Shown in pieces: positions 8,902 through 17,711 of a stretch of DNA of 64,000 nt. A program made the position numbers and the translations under genes. The first letter of the stretch is position 1. Each line of letters starts with the position of its first letter. The notes below the pieces were generated by a model. It was not told the DNA's origin, ran no database searches, and was given only the letters and a program-made list of their open reading frames with translations. The DNA comes from Sporosarcina sp. HYO08 (GTDB taxonomy: Bacteria > Bacillota > Bacilli > Bacillales_A > Planococcaceae): contig NZ_LPUT01000027.1 in the NCBI RefSeq assembly GCF_001563475.1, forward strand, positions 124,001 to 188,000. The letters run 5' to 3'.

Positions 8902-9870
8902 ATGCTTACTTTTATAGTCAGAAGAACATTGATCATGATCCCGCAGCTCGTTCTTCTCAGCCTTATTATTTTTATGCTGGCGAAAGCAATGCCGGGTGAT
9001 GCGGTGACAGGCGCTGCCATGAGTAGTCCGGATATGACGGAAGCGCAAATAGAAAAAATCCGAGAAAAACATGGGTTGAACGATCCGTGGTTTGTGCAAT
9101 ATGGGCATTGGATGAAACGGGCACTAAAAGGCGATCTCGGCATGTCTTATGTCCATAAGCAGCCCGTTAAAAAGTTGCTCGCCGGGCGGATCGAAAATAC
9201 CGTTCTGCTGGCATTTTTTACGTTATTGGTGACGTATGCAATCGCGATTCCGCTTGGTTTGATAGCCGGCAGATGGAATGATACGTGGGTGGATAAGCTC
9301 ATCGTTGGCTATAACTATGTGTCATTTGCAACGCCATTTTTCGTATTTGCACTTTTAATGCTTTTTGTATTTAGCTTTGTACTAGGGTGGTTTCCGACCG
9401 GCGGCAGTGTCGACATTCGGATGGAAGAAGGGTCATGGTCTTACGTTGTCGACAAAGCGAAGCATTTAGTTTTGCCGGTTTTGTCAGGCGCACTTTTGTT
9501 AACGTATGGCACAATTCAATATTTACGCAACGACATTATTGATACGAAAGTGAAAGATTTCGTCAGAACGGCGCGGGCGAAAGGGGTTCCGGAAGGTAAA
9601 GTATATTCGCGGCATATTTTACGCAACTCGCTACTGCCGATTGCGGCGTTTCTTGGCTATGAAATTACAGGACTCATAAGCGGTTCGATTTTCATTGAAA
9701 TGATTTTTAGTTATCCCGGACTCGGGCAGTTGTTTATCCAGTCAATTAATGGCCGTGATTTCACCGTTGTGACGGCGCTTGTCATGCTATCAGGCACGGC
9801 GGTCGTTGTTGGGACGATGCTTTCGGACATTATATTAAGTATCGTGGACCCGCGTATTCGGATCGATTGA
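8902..9870 (+). CDS. dppB: Peptide ABC transporter permease (DppB/OppB type)
   Basis: This is the first membrane subunit of the importer, 322 residues with about six transmembrane helices. The N-terminal helix IPQLVLLSLIIFMLAKAMPGD with the family's MPGD turn is followed by a periplasmic loop ending RALKGDLGMSY. The EAA loop that docks the ATPase reads VRTARAKGVPEGKVYSRHIL. AAGGAGG precedes the ATG at 8902 by about a dozen bases. It is followed after 10 bases by the partner permease. Confidence 0.93.
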   Translation: MLTFIVRRTLIMIPQLVLLSLIIFMLAKAMPGDAVTGAAMSSPDMTEAQIEKIREKHGLNDPWFVQYGHWMKRALKGDLGMSYVHKQPVKKLLAGRIENTVLLAFFTLLVTYAIAIPLGLIAGRWNDTWVDKLIVGYNYVSFATPFFVFALLMLFVFSFVLGWFPTGGSVDIRMEEGSWSYVVDKAKHLVLPVLSGALLLTYGTIQYLRNDIIDTKVKDFVRTARAKGVPEGKVYSRHILRNSLLPIAAFLGYEITGLISGSIFIEMIFSYPGLGQLFIQSINGRDFTVVTALVMLSGTAVVVGTMLSDIILSIVDPRIRID

Positions 9871-9880
9871 AAAGAGGTGT

Positions 9881-10780
9881 ATGGTGTTGGCTGTACTTAA
9901 ACAAAAGACTGTTCTAGAGCGGCACCATACATTGCCGCGTATGATTTGGAAGGAAGTAGGAAGTGATCGAATTGCCATAGGATCGCTCGTTGTATTAATC
10001 ATTATTTTAGGCGCTGCTTATTTGGCACCGCTTTTCATTGATTACAGGACTTTAATGCGCATTGATTTAATGAAAATATACAATCCGCCATCCGCTTACC
10101 ACTGGCTTGGAACAGATAATGGAGGCCGAGATGTGTTCGGTCAATTGCTGCTTGGAACGAGGAATTCTTTTACGATTGGTATTTGTGTCACAGTGCTTGC
10201 AGGCTTATACGGCTTAGCAGTTGGGTTAATTGCTGGCTATTACGGTGGAATTGTTGACAATATCATCATGCGTGTCATCGACTTTTTATTAGTGCTGCCA
10301 TCGCTTATGATCATTATCGTCTTCGTTGTTGCGGTTCCAGAGTATACGGTTTTAACGTTTATTCTTTTGATGAGTGCGTTTGCGTGGTTTGGGAAGGCAC
10401 GGTTAATCCGATCGAGAAGTCTTTCGGAACGGGAACTGGACTATATTCAAGCGTCGAAAACGCTGGGGACCCCAGGATGGAAAATCATGCTGACGGGGTT
10501 ATTTCCGAATATCAGCTCGCTCGTCATTGTTAATATGACGCTGACGCTTGCAGGCAATATTGGACTTGAAACAGGTCTCACTTTTTTAGGCTTTGGCCTT
10601 CCAGCAGGTACACCGTCACTTGGCACGTTGATTGCGTACGCAAAAAATCCAGATGTTGTACAAAATAAATGGTGGGTTTGGCTGCCGGCAGCGCTGCTCA
10701 TTTTACTTTTAATGCTTTGTATTAATTTCATTGGGCAAGCGGTGAAGCGGGCGACAGATGCTAGACAAAGAATGACGTGA
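9881..10780 (+). CDS. dppC: Peptide ABC transporter permease (DppC/OppC type)
   Basis: This is the second permease, about 299 residues. The WLGTDNGGRDVFGQLLLGTRNS block typical of OppC/DppC lies just after the first helix, and the EAA loop IQASKTLGTPGWKIMLTGLFPN is intact. The start is uncertain. AGAGGTG lies almost on the ATG at 9881, and the in-frame GTG (9884) and TTG (9887) have better spacing. The difference is two residues. Confidence 0.93.
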   Translation: MVLAVLKQKTVLERHHTLPRMIWKEVGSDRIAIGSLVVLIIILGAAYLAPLFIDYRTLMRIDLMKIYNPPSAYHWLGTDNGGRDVFGQLLLGTRNSFTIGICVTVLAGLYGLAVGLIAGYYGGIVDNIIMRVIDFLLVLPSLMIIIVFVVAVPEYTVLTFILLMSAFAWFGKARLIRSRSLSERELDYIQASKTLGTPGWKIMLTGLFPNISSLVIVNMTLTLAGNIGLETGLTFLGFGLPAGTPSLGTLIAYAKNPDVVQNKWWVWLPAALLILLLMLCINFIGQAVKRATDARQRMT

Positions 10781-10792
10781 AAGGGGCTTTGG

Positions 10793-12532
10793 ATGATGTG
10801 GAAAACGATCTATATAGTAGGGATCATTCTTTTATTGGCTGCTTGTAAGCAGTCTGGCGATCCTGGGGAAGTTCAAGTGGCCAATTTCCCGTTATCCGTT
10901 TCGAATGAAGCGCCTGCTCTTGAAAATGGTGAATTGACGTACGGCCTAGTAGCGGATGAACCATTTGAAGGGACGTTAAATCGTGTGTTTTATTCTGGAC
11001 AGCCGGATGCGGAAATTATGCAGTTTTTCGATGAAAGTTTGCTTGCTACCGATGAAGACGGTGTCATTTCCAATGACGGAGCAGCATCGTATCACTTATC
11101 CGAAGACAATAAAACAATCACGTTGAAGATTAAAGACGGCGTTACTTGGCATGACGGTGAACCTGTAAAAGCAAGTGACTTATTGTATACGTATGAACTG
11201 CTTGGCCATCCCGATTATACAGGCAGTCGGTATACATTCGTCGTGTCTAGCATTGTTGGTATGTCTGATTACCATGAAGGGAAAACAGACAAAATCGCAG
11301 GGATCAAAGTGTTCGATGATCGAACGATTTCGATCACCTTTGAACAGGCAACACCATCGATCTTGTCCGGTATTTGGACAGCTCCGACGCCAAGGCATTA
11401 CGTTGGCGATGTAACAACGGATGAAATGACGATGGATGAGCTCGTTTCCTCCGAAAAAATCCGAACAGCGCCAATCGGCTTTGGACCATTCAAAGTTTCG
11501 AAAATTGTGCCAGGCGAGTCGGTTTTACTCGAACGAAACGAGCACTATTGGAGGGGAAGGCCTGCACTGCAGAGGATTGTTGTCAAAGTGGTTAGCACGG
11601 CATCGATTTTAAAAGCATTGGAAAAAGGCGAAGTCGACATTGCTTCGATTCCTGTTGATCAATATGACAATGCGCGTAAAGTTGATGAGATCGAAATTCT
11701 TGCAGATATTGATACATCGTACTCCTATATTGGTTTTAAACTTGGCAAATGGGATGCGAAGAAAAAAGAAAATGTCCTAAATCCGAATGCATTGCTTGCC
11801 AATAAGACTATTCGGCAAGCAATGTGGCATGCGATGGATAATGAATCGATCGGTAAAATGCTTTATAAGGGATTGCGTTTCCCCGCAACGACGTTAATCG
11901 TTCCCGTTTTTAAGACGTATCATGATGCTGGAAATGAAGGGAGGCCTTACGATCCTGAAAAAGCCCGCGCTCTTTTGGATCGGGCAGGTTATACCGATCG
12001 GGATGGGGATGGGTTTCGCGAAGATCCAGAAGGCAAGCCATTTGTATTAACGTTCGCTTCGATGGCGAGCGGGGAATCAGCCGACCTAATTGCACAATAT
12101 TATATTCAAAACTGGGCGGATGTTGGCTTGAATGTCCAGTTGTTAGACGGCAGATTGCACGAGTTTCATTCTTTTTATGAACGGGTGCAAAAGGATGATC
12201 CTGCAATTGATTTATTTCAAGCGGCGTGGGGAACGGGTTCCGACCCGGATCCGGAAGGTTTATGGGGGCGATCTGCGGTTTTTAACTATACGCGCTATAC
12301 AAGTGATAAGAATGATGAACTACTTAAAAAAGGAACTTCTGAAAAGGCATTTGATACGGATTACCGCGTGGCGGTTTACAACGAATGGCAGCGATTGATG
12401 GTAGATGAAGTGCCGGCAGCGCCTACTGTTTACCGATACGCTTTAATTGGTGTCAATCGACGTGTTGTTAATTATTCGATTGATGGTAATTCACCAAACA
12501 GATACGTGTGGCGATGGGGCGTTTCACAGTGA
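10793..12532 (+). CDS. Peptide-binding lipoprotein (SBP family 5)
   Basis: This is the extracellular solute-binding subunit of the importer at 6952-10780, 579 residues. The signal peptide ends in a lipobox, LLLAACKQ, so it should be lipid-anchored. SBP-5 blocks are visible: LTYGLVADEP near the mature N-terminus, ITLKIKDGVTWHDGEPVKASDLLYTYE, RTAPIGFGPFKV, LERNEHYWRG, IRQAMWHAMD and NYTRYTSDKNDELL. Sitting last in the operon rather than first is unusual. A terminator follows at once. Confidence 0.93.
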   Translation: MMWKTIYIVGIILLLAACKQSGDPGEVQVANFPLSVSNEAPALENGELTYGLVADEPFEGTLNRVFYSGQPDAEIMQFFDESLLATDEDGVISNDGAASYHLSEDNKTITLKIKDGVTWHDGEPVKASDLLYTYELLGHPDYTGSRYTFVVSSIVGMSDYHEGKTDKIAGIKVFDDRTISITFEQATPSILSGIWTAPTPRHYVGDVTTDEMTMDELVSSEKIRTAPIGFGPFKVSKIVPGESVLLERNEHYWRGRPALQRIVVKVVSTASILKALEKGEVDIASIPVDQYDNARKVDEIEILADIDTSYSYIGFKLGKWDAKKKENVLNPNALLANKTIRQAMWHAMDNESIGKMLYKGLRFPATTLIVPVFKTYHDAGNEGRPYDPEKARALLDRAGYTDRDGDGFREDPEGKPFVLTFASMASGESADLIAQYYIQNWADVGLNVQLLDGRLHEFHSFYERVQKDDPAIDLFQAAWGTGSDPDPEGLWGRSAVFNYTRYTSDKNDELLKKGTSEKAFDTDYRVAVYNEWQRLMVDEVPAAPTVYRYALIGVNRRVVNYSIDGNSPNRYVWRWGVSQ

Positions 12533-12533
12533 G

Positions 12534-12566
12534 AACCGGCATCTGCGTGTTAGATGTCGGTTTTTT
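12534..12566 (+). terminator. Terminator after the first peptide importer
   Basis: The stem 12534-12544 pairs with 12552-12562 (one G-U) around a 7-base loop, and T continues to 12566. It begins two bases after the lipoprotein stop codon. Confidence 0.85.
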
Positions 12567-12575
12567 AAACTGACA

Positions 12576-12604
12576 TTGTAGTTTTAATAACTATTTGATA
12601 AAAT
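12576..12604 (+). promoter_or_regulatory. Sigma-A-type promoter for the carboxypeptidase/dipeptidase pair
   Basis: A -35 TTGTAG at 12576-12581 and a -10 TAAAAT at 12599-12604 are spaced 17 bases apart. They lie downstream of the terminator and 52 bases before the LD-carboxypeptidase start, so this pair can be transcribed apart from the importer. Confidence 0.55.
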
Positions 12605-12656
12605 TAAATAATTCGGTTATCTAAGCATTTTGAAAATAGTGACGAGGAGGGTTTAC

Positions 12657-13580
12657 ATGCTCATTAGGCCAAAACGTTTGAAAGTAGGAGACACAGTTGG
12701 CATTATTGCACCGGCGAGTCCTCCCAAAAAAGAAAACCTCGAAAAAGCATTGCATTTTTTAAATGAACTAGGCTTACAAGTGAAATTAGGCAAACACGTT
12801 TGGGATGTGAATGGCTATCTTGCGGGAACGGAAGCAGATCGGGTCGAAGATTTGCATGCGATGTTCAAGGACGAAGATATAAAAGGCGTCATTTGTACAA
12901 ATGGCGGTTACGGTACGGGCAGATTCGCGGAAAAAATTGATTACCAATTGATCAAAGAAAACCCAAAAGTGTTTTGGGGATATAGTGATATTACCTATTT
13001 ACATACAGCGTTTGGCAAATATGCCGATATCGTCACATTCCATGGACCCATGTTGTCTTCCGATATTGGAACGGATACATGCCATGATTTCTCCAAAAAG
13101 ATGTTCCAACAATTGTTTACCCCGATGGAATTACATTATACAGAGCAAATTTCTCCGCTTGTGACTGTTTCCAAAGGACAAGCTGTCGGGCAGTTAGTAG
13201 GCGGCAACTTGTCGCTTCTCGTAAGTACACTTGGCACGAAATATGAAATTGACACAACGGGAAAACTATTGCTTATTGAAGATGTTGGCGAAGAGCCGTA
13301 TCGGATTGACGGAATGTTAAACCAACTTCGCTTGGCGGGGAAATTAGCGGATGCGGCAGGATTTGTCATCGGTAATTTTGCAAAAGCAGAACCAAAAAAG
13401 AAAGACCAGTCGCTTACCTTAGATGAAGTATTGGCGCATTATTTGGGTAGTCTTGCGAAACCGGCAGTGAGTGGTTTCCAAATCGGCCATTGCCAGCCTC
13501 ATTTTGCGGTTCCGCTTGGGGTAGAAGCGAAGCTGGATGCGGATGGTAAAACACTTACCATTTTACCGGGCGTCGAGTAA
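12657..13580 (+). CDS. ldcA: LD-carboxypeptidase (peptidase S66, LdcA/YkfA/MccF type)
   Basis: S66 serine peptidases cleave L,D bonds in murein tetrapeptides or process related peptides in the cytoplasm. The ATG at 12657 has GAGGAGG six bases upstream and gives 307 residues. Visible are VGIIAPASPP at the N-terminus, the nucleophile block VFWGYSDITYLH (Ser near residue 113), the glutamate block LLIEDVGEEPYRIDGML and the histidine block QIGHCQPHFAVPLG. Together they form the Ser-Glu-His triad of the family. It is followed 25 bases later by a dipeptidase and preceded by a peptide importer, as with ykfA near dpp in B. subtilis. Confidence 0.9.
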   Translation: MLIRPKRLKVGDTVGIIAPASPPKKENLEKALHFLNELGLQVKLGKHVWDVNGYLAGTEADRVEDLHAMFKDEDIKGVICTNGGYGTGRFAEKIDYQLIKENPKVFWGYSDITYLHTAFGKYADIVTFHGPMLSSDIGTDTCHDFSKKMFQQLFTPMELHYTEQISPLVTVSKGQAVGQLVGGNLSLLVSTLGTKYEIDTTGKLLLIEDVGEEPYRIDGMLNQLRLAGKLADAAGFVIGNFAKAEPKKKDQSLTLDEVLAHYLGSLAKPAVSGFQIGHCQPHFAVPLGVEAKLDADGKTLTILPGVE

Positions 13581-13605
13581 GGGAGAAAGAAGGGGAAATA
13601 GGGAT

Positions 13606-14532
13606 ATGAATATTATTGACTTGCATTGCGATGTGCTGCTTCATCTGTATGAATCAAAGGGAAAAATAAAGTTTAAAGATTCACCGGAACTGGACACAAG
13701 CTATGAAAAAATGAAAAAAGGCGGCATGAAAGTACAAGCCTTTGCGATTTTTATTTGGCCAGAGATGAAATCCGACAGTAAATTCCAATCGGCACTTGAT
13801 CAAATTCATTATTTTTACACAGACGTACTCGCAAACAATCCAAAAATGAAGCTTATCAGGGACTGGAGCGATTTTGATACGCTAGCGGACGATGAAATTG
13901 GCGCACTTCTGACATTGGAAGGTGTTGATGCGATTGGCAATGATTTGCACAAGCTGTCAATTCTCCATCAATTAGGTGTCCGATCGATCGGGCTAACGTG
14001 GAATAACGCTAACTTGGCGGCGGACGGCGCAGGCGAACCAAGGGGTGCGGGACTTACTTCATTCGGAAAAGAAATTGTGCAGTTTAACAACAGGCACAAA
14101 ATTTTAACCGATGTATCTCATTTAAGTGACCAAGCATTTTGGGATGTCATGGAGATTGCGGATTATCCAATTGCTAGTCACTCCAATGCGCGCGCGTTAT
14201 GCAATCACCCGCGCAATGTGACGGATGACATGGCGAAAGCGATGTTTGCTAAAAATGGACTCATTCATGTTGTGTACAACCCACCATTTATCAAAAAGCA
14301 AGGAGATTCGACGATTGCAGACCTCATTGCCCATATCGATCATTTCTGTGCGCTTGGCGGGGAAAAACAAATCGGATTAGGCTCAGACTTTGACGGCATT
14401 TCATCCAAAATTATTGACTTGGAAGATGCATCTAAGCACCAAAATCTCATCAACGAGTTATTGAAGCGCTATCCAGAAGAGACCGTCAAAGGGTTTGCGT
14501 ACCAAAACTTTTTAGATCATCGTCCGAAGTAA
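13606..14532 (+). CDS. Membrane dipeptidase (peptidase M19)
   Basis: M19 enzymes are dizinc dipeptidases that often accept L-D dipeptides. The open frame begins at 13537, but the ATG at 13606, behind a purine-rich GGGGAAATAGGG, gives the family start MNIIDLHCDVLLHLYE (zinc ligands His and Asp) and 308 residues. The bridging glutamate in LLTLEGVDAIG, the two later histidines in TDVSHLSD and IASHSNARAL, and the acidic block LGSDFDGI are in order. No signal peptide is seen despite the family name. The last 16 bases overlap the convergent DUF3899 gene. Confidence 0.92.
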   Translation: MNIIDLHCDVLLHLYESKGKIKFKDSPELDTSYEKMKKGGMKVQAFAIFIWPEMKSDSKFQSALDQIHYFYTDVLANNPKMKLIRDWSDFDTLADDEIGALLTLEGVDAIGNDLHKLSILHQLGVRSIGLTWNNANLAADGAGEPRGAGLTSFGKEIVQFNNRHKILTDVSHLSDQAFWDVMEIADYPIASHSNARALCNHPRNVTDDMAKAMFAKNGLIHVVYNPPFIKKQGDSTIADLIAHIDHFCALGGEKQIGLGSDFDGISSKIIDLEDASKHQNLINELLKRYPEETVKGFAYQNFLDHRPK

Positions 14533-14894
14533 AAGTACAAAAGTGATGCAACAGTACTTAGTAAGAAATAGAAAGCACCCATGACAAAAAGCATTTTAAC
14601 AAACGGAAATCGTTTGACGTAAAAATTCGGTTCATCGCTTCTCCCTTCTACATCGCGGATCGTTTGTTCATATTTGCTCATTGCAGCAAAAAAGCGTTTA
14701 GAACTGCGAATGAAGGCCGCAAAAAAACCTTCTTGGACAAGCAGAAAGATGCTACCGACGACTAAGAAAGTTAGTCCAATATAGAAAATAATGTCTAAAA
14801 TTATGGCCAAAGAACTTGAAAAAAAGAAGACCGAAATAATAATGGATAGTACTGGTAATCCATTAAAGATGCTTACTAATCTGTTAGTTTTCAT
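14517..14894 (-). CDS. DUF3899 membrane protein
   Basis: This is a 125-residue protein with two N-terminal transmembrane helices, a basic cytoplasmic-looking middle (FIRSSKRFFAAMSKYEQ) and a C-terminal helix ending LLYFYFGR. I assign it to the DUF3899 family by this layout and by similarity to the protein at 59722-60078: helix, LFLLVEG/LLLEKG, FxxFxxSxRxF, then a C-terminal helix. The ATG at 14894 has GAGGTG about ten bases upstream; the frame open to 14966 lacks such a site. It is divergent from the oppA at 15014. Function unknown. Confidence 0.75.
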   Translation of the reverse strand: MKTNRLVSIFNGLPVLSIIISVFFFSSSLAIILDIIFYIGLTFLVVGSIFLLVQEGFFAAFIRSSKRFFAAMSKYEQTIRDVEGRSDEPNFYVKRFPFVKMLFVMGAFYFLLSTVASLLYFYFGR

Positions 14895-14944
14895 AATTGT
14901 GATACACCTCAATATATTGATTAAATAATATTTTCTGAAAGTTA

Positions 14945-14973
14945 TTGCCATTCCAGATGGAAGCACTTACAAT
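14945..14973 (+). promoter_or_regulatory. Sigma-A-type promoter for the oppABCDF operon
   Basis: TTGCCA at 14945-14950 and TACAAT at 14968-14973 are separated by 17 bases and end 40 bases before the oppA start. Confidence 0.55.
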
Positions 14974-15013
14974 TATAAGGAATTCTTTAGAATAATCACA
15001 AGGGGGAAATGGG

Positions 15014-16666
15014 ATGAAGAAAAAGACGTGGTTAGGATTCGTCATCTTAGTAATCTTTTCACTCATCGTATCGGGCTGTAACTTCAGTTCGTCAGATGGA
15101 AACAAAGATGACAAGAAAAAAGACGGGGGAACTGAAGGGGATGACAAAGTTGCACAGGTTCTGAATATCTATGCTTCTTCAGACATTCCAACATTAGATT
15201 CAACAAAAGCACATGATGCGGTTGCGTTTGACGTGTTGAACAACGTGAACGAAGGACTATTCCGTCAAGATGAAAATAACCAATCCGTGCCAGCACTTGC
15301 TGAAAATCATGAGAAAAACGAAGATGAAACGGTTCATACGTTTACACTTCGTGATGCAAAGTGGAGCAACGGTGAGCCTGTAACAGCGGCTGACTTCGAA
15401 TATGCGTGGAAACGTGTCATGGAAGAAGCGGGTCCATACAACTACATGCTCGTCACTGCTGGTATTAAAAACGCTGAGGCGATCTTGAACGAGGAAATGG
15501 ATGCTGGAGAGCTCGGTATTAAAGCGATTGATGAGAAAACAATTGAAGTAACACTTGAAGCTGCAAACCCATTATTTGAAACATTATTGGCATTCCCGAC
15601 GTTTTTACCGCAAAACCAAAAATTTGTTGAAGAACAAGGTGACCAGTATGCGTTAGAAGCGGAAAACATTCTAGCGAACGGACCGTTTAAGCTTGTCAAC
15701 TGGACGCAAGAGCAAAGCTGGAAAATGGTCAAAAACGAAGACTATTGGGATGCGGAAAATGTCAAGCTTGAGGAAGTTAACGTGTTCGTCGTTAAAGAGC
15801 CATCTGCAGGTGCGAACCTCTATGAAACTGGCAAAATTGACCGCGTCAAACTAACTTCTGCTTTGATCGATCAGTATGCGGACAATGAAGACTTTAGTAT
15901 TGATAAAGAGTCAGGAATTGTATTTTTACGTTTTAACCATAACCATGAAGTATTAAAAAATGCTGAAATTCGCCGTGCAATTGGTATGGCGATCGACCGT
16001 AATGGGTTAACAGACGTTATTTTGAAAGACGGTTCTTCTCCACTTTACGGTGTCGTACCGGAAGCATTCTATTTCTCACCGGATCAGAAAGACTACCGTG
16101 AACTGAACGGCGACTTCAACAAAGGAACACCTGAAGAAGCGAAAGTAGTATGGGAAAAGGCATTAGCAGAAGTTGGACAAACAGAATTGACAGTATCCCT
16201 TAATATTGCAGATACAGATGAAATGAAAAAAGTAGCAGAGTTTTTACAAGCACAGTTGGAGGACAACCTGCCAGGCTTTAAGTTAGACATTAAAGCAGTG
16301 CCATTTGCACAGCGTCTAGAAATTGAAAAAGCAATTGAGTACGATCTTTCACTATCCACTTGGGGTCCTGACTATAGTGATCCAATGACATACTTGGATA
16401 TGTGGATTAAAGGAAGCTCCGCAAACCGTATGGATTACCACAATCCGAAGTTGGACGAGCTTGTGCAAGAAGCACGCATTGAGACAGATCTAAGCAAACG
16501 TTATGAAATGCTGCTTGGCATTGAAAAAATCTTGTTGGAAGAAGACGCAGCAGTTGCACCACTTTACCAGCGTGGCTCTGCGATTCTACAGCGAGCTAAA
16601 ATTAAAGATTTAATTAAACATCCAGCTGGCGCTGAGTTTGATTACAAATCGGCTTATATTGAATAA
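15014..16666 (+). CDS. oppA: Oligopeptide-binding lipoprotein OppA
   Basis: This is the peptide receptor of the second importer, 550 residues. The signal peptide carries the lipobox LIVSGCN, followed by a charged Asp/Lys linker. OppA blocks include LNIYASSDIPTLDSTKAHD, FTLRDAKWSNGEPVTAADFEYAWKR (split here for length), ILANGPFKLVNW, EDYWDAENVKL and IRRAIGMAIDR. The start has AAGGGGGAAAT upstream. A hairpin with a T tract separates it from oppB, which should leave it more abundant than the rest of the complex. It is paralogous to the binding protein at 54029-55699. Confidence 0.95.
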   Translation: MKKKTWLGFVILVIFSLIVSGCNFSSSDGNKDDKKKDGGTEGDDKVAQVLNIYASSDIPTLDSTKAHDAVAFDVLNNVNEGLFRQDENNQSVPALAENHEKNEDETVHTFTLRDAKWSNGEPVTAADFEYAWKRVMEEAGPYNYMLVTAGIKNAEAILNEEMDAGELGIKAIDEKTIEVTLEAANPLFETLLAFPTFLPQNQKFVEEQGDQYALEAENILANGPFKLVNWTQEQSWKMVKNEDYWDAENVKLEEVNVFVVKEPSAGANLYETGKIDRVKLTSALIDQYADNEDFSIDKESGIVFLRFNHNHEVLKNAEIRRAIGMAIDRNGLTDVILKDGSSPLYGVVPEAFYFSPDQKDYRELNGDFNKGTPEEAKVVWEKALAEVGQTELTVSLNIADTDEMKKVAEFLQAQLEDNLPGFKLDIKAVPFAQRLEIEKAIEYDLSLSTWGPDYSDPMTYLDMWIKGSSANRMDYHNPKLDELVQEARIETDLSKRYEMLLGIEKILLEEDAAVAPLYQRGSAILQRAKIKDLIKHPAGAEFDYKSAYIE

Positions 16667-16676
16667 TGAATAGAGA

Positions 16677-16714
16677 GCGAAGGCGTGCCCGACTTGCGCG
16701 CCTTTGCTTTTCTT
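16677..16714 (+). terminator. Stem-loop with T tract between oppA and oppB
   Basis: The 12-base arms 16677-16688 and 16696-16707 pair with G-U wobbles, with a 7-base loop and a T-rich run to 16714. It sits inside the operon, so it probably acts as a partial terminator or 3'-end stabiliser of the oppA message. Confidence 0.75.
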
Positions 16715-16778
16715 CATCTTAGATTTATCAGGCATCATGTATACGCCACGGGTATTCGATTAAAATGGGGTGTTTAGT

Positions 16779-17711
16779 TTGAAACGTTACATAGCAAAGC
16801 GTATTGGCTTTATGATTATTACCCTATTTGTCATTGTGACGGCAACGTTCTTTTTGATGCAGTTTTTACCGGGCACGCCATTTACCAATCCGGAAAAATT
16901 GACAGAAAAGCAGCTTGCCCTCTTAAATGCTAAATATGGACTTGATCAACCAGCAGCTGTTCAATATCTTCGTTACATAGGGAATTTATTGCAAGGTGAT
17001 TTTGGTTATTCATTCCAATACCAAGGCCGAACGGTTGTTAGTATGATTTCGGATCGAATTGGTCCGTCTGCATTAATCGGCTTACAGGCTTTAGTGTTCG
17101 GAACAATTGTTGGTTTGGCACTCGGTATTATTTCGGCACTTAGACATAATACGATTTTGGACTACGGTTCCGTTACGATTGCGGTGCTTGGGATGTCCAT
17201 TCCATCCTTTGTATTCGCGGCATTGCTTCAATATATAGTGGGTGTAAAGTTCCAATTACTTCCTGTTGCGTTATGGGAAAGCTATGCAAGTACAATTTTA
17301 CCATCTCTGGCTTTGTCGGTAACCGTCATTGCGACAGTTGCGCGATTCATTCGAAGTGAAATGCTGGAAGTGCTCGGACAAGATTATGTGACGACAGCAC
17401 GGGCTAAGGGTTTGCGTGAGTCGGTCGTCATCGGCAAGCACGTTTTTCGAAATGCTTTAATACCGGTCGTGACGATGCTTGGTCCGCTTGCTGTGTCAAT
17501 TATGACAGGGACGCTCGTCATTGAAAAAATCTTCGGTGTTCCAGGACTTGGTGAGCAGTTTACATTGTCTATTCTTGTGCTCGATTACAGCGTCATTATG
17601 GGGATTACATTGTTTTACAGCGCATTGTTTATTCTCGTCGTCTTTTTAGTAGATCTATTATATGGGCTCCTTGATCCTCGCATTGATTATAAACAGGGGG
17701 GACAGGCATGA
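16779..17711 (+). CDS. oppB: Oligopeptide permease OppB
   Basis: This is a six-helix permease of the second importer. A GTG at 16770 is in frame, but the TTG at 16779 is preferred: GGGGTG lies six bases before it and the protein then starts MKRYIAKRIGFMIITLF, the normal OppB start (310 residues). MQFLPGTPF follows the first helix, GNLLQGDFGYSFQYQGR precedes helix two, and the EAA loop is TTARAKGLRESVVIGKHV. Its stop overlaps oppC by four bases. Confidence 0.94.
   Translation: MKRYIAKRIGFMIITLFVIVTATFFLMQFLPGTPFTNPEKLTEKQLALLNAKYGLDQPAAVQYLRYIGNLLQGDFGYSFQYQGRTVVSMISDRIGPSALIGLQALVFGTIVGLALGIISALRHNTILDYGSVTIAVLGMSIPSFVFAALLQYIVGVKFQLLPVALWESYASTILPSLALSVTVIATVARFIRSEMLEVLGQDYVTTARAKGLRESVVIGKHVFRNALIPVVTMLGPLAVSIMTGTLVIEKIFGVPGLGEQFTLSILVLDYSVIMGITLFYSALFILVVFLVDLLYGLLDPRIDYKQGGQA

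Noticed and set aside
16739..16778. GTG at 16770 as the oppB start
   Set aside because: It lies within its own GGGGTG ribosome site. The TTG at 16779 has proper spacing and gives the usual OppB N-terminus.
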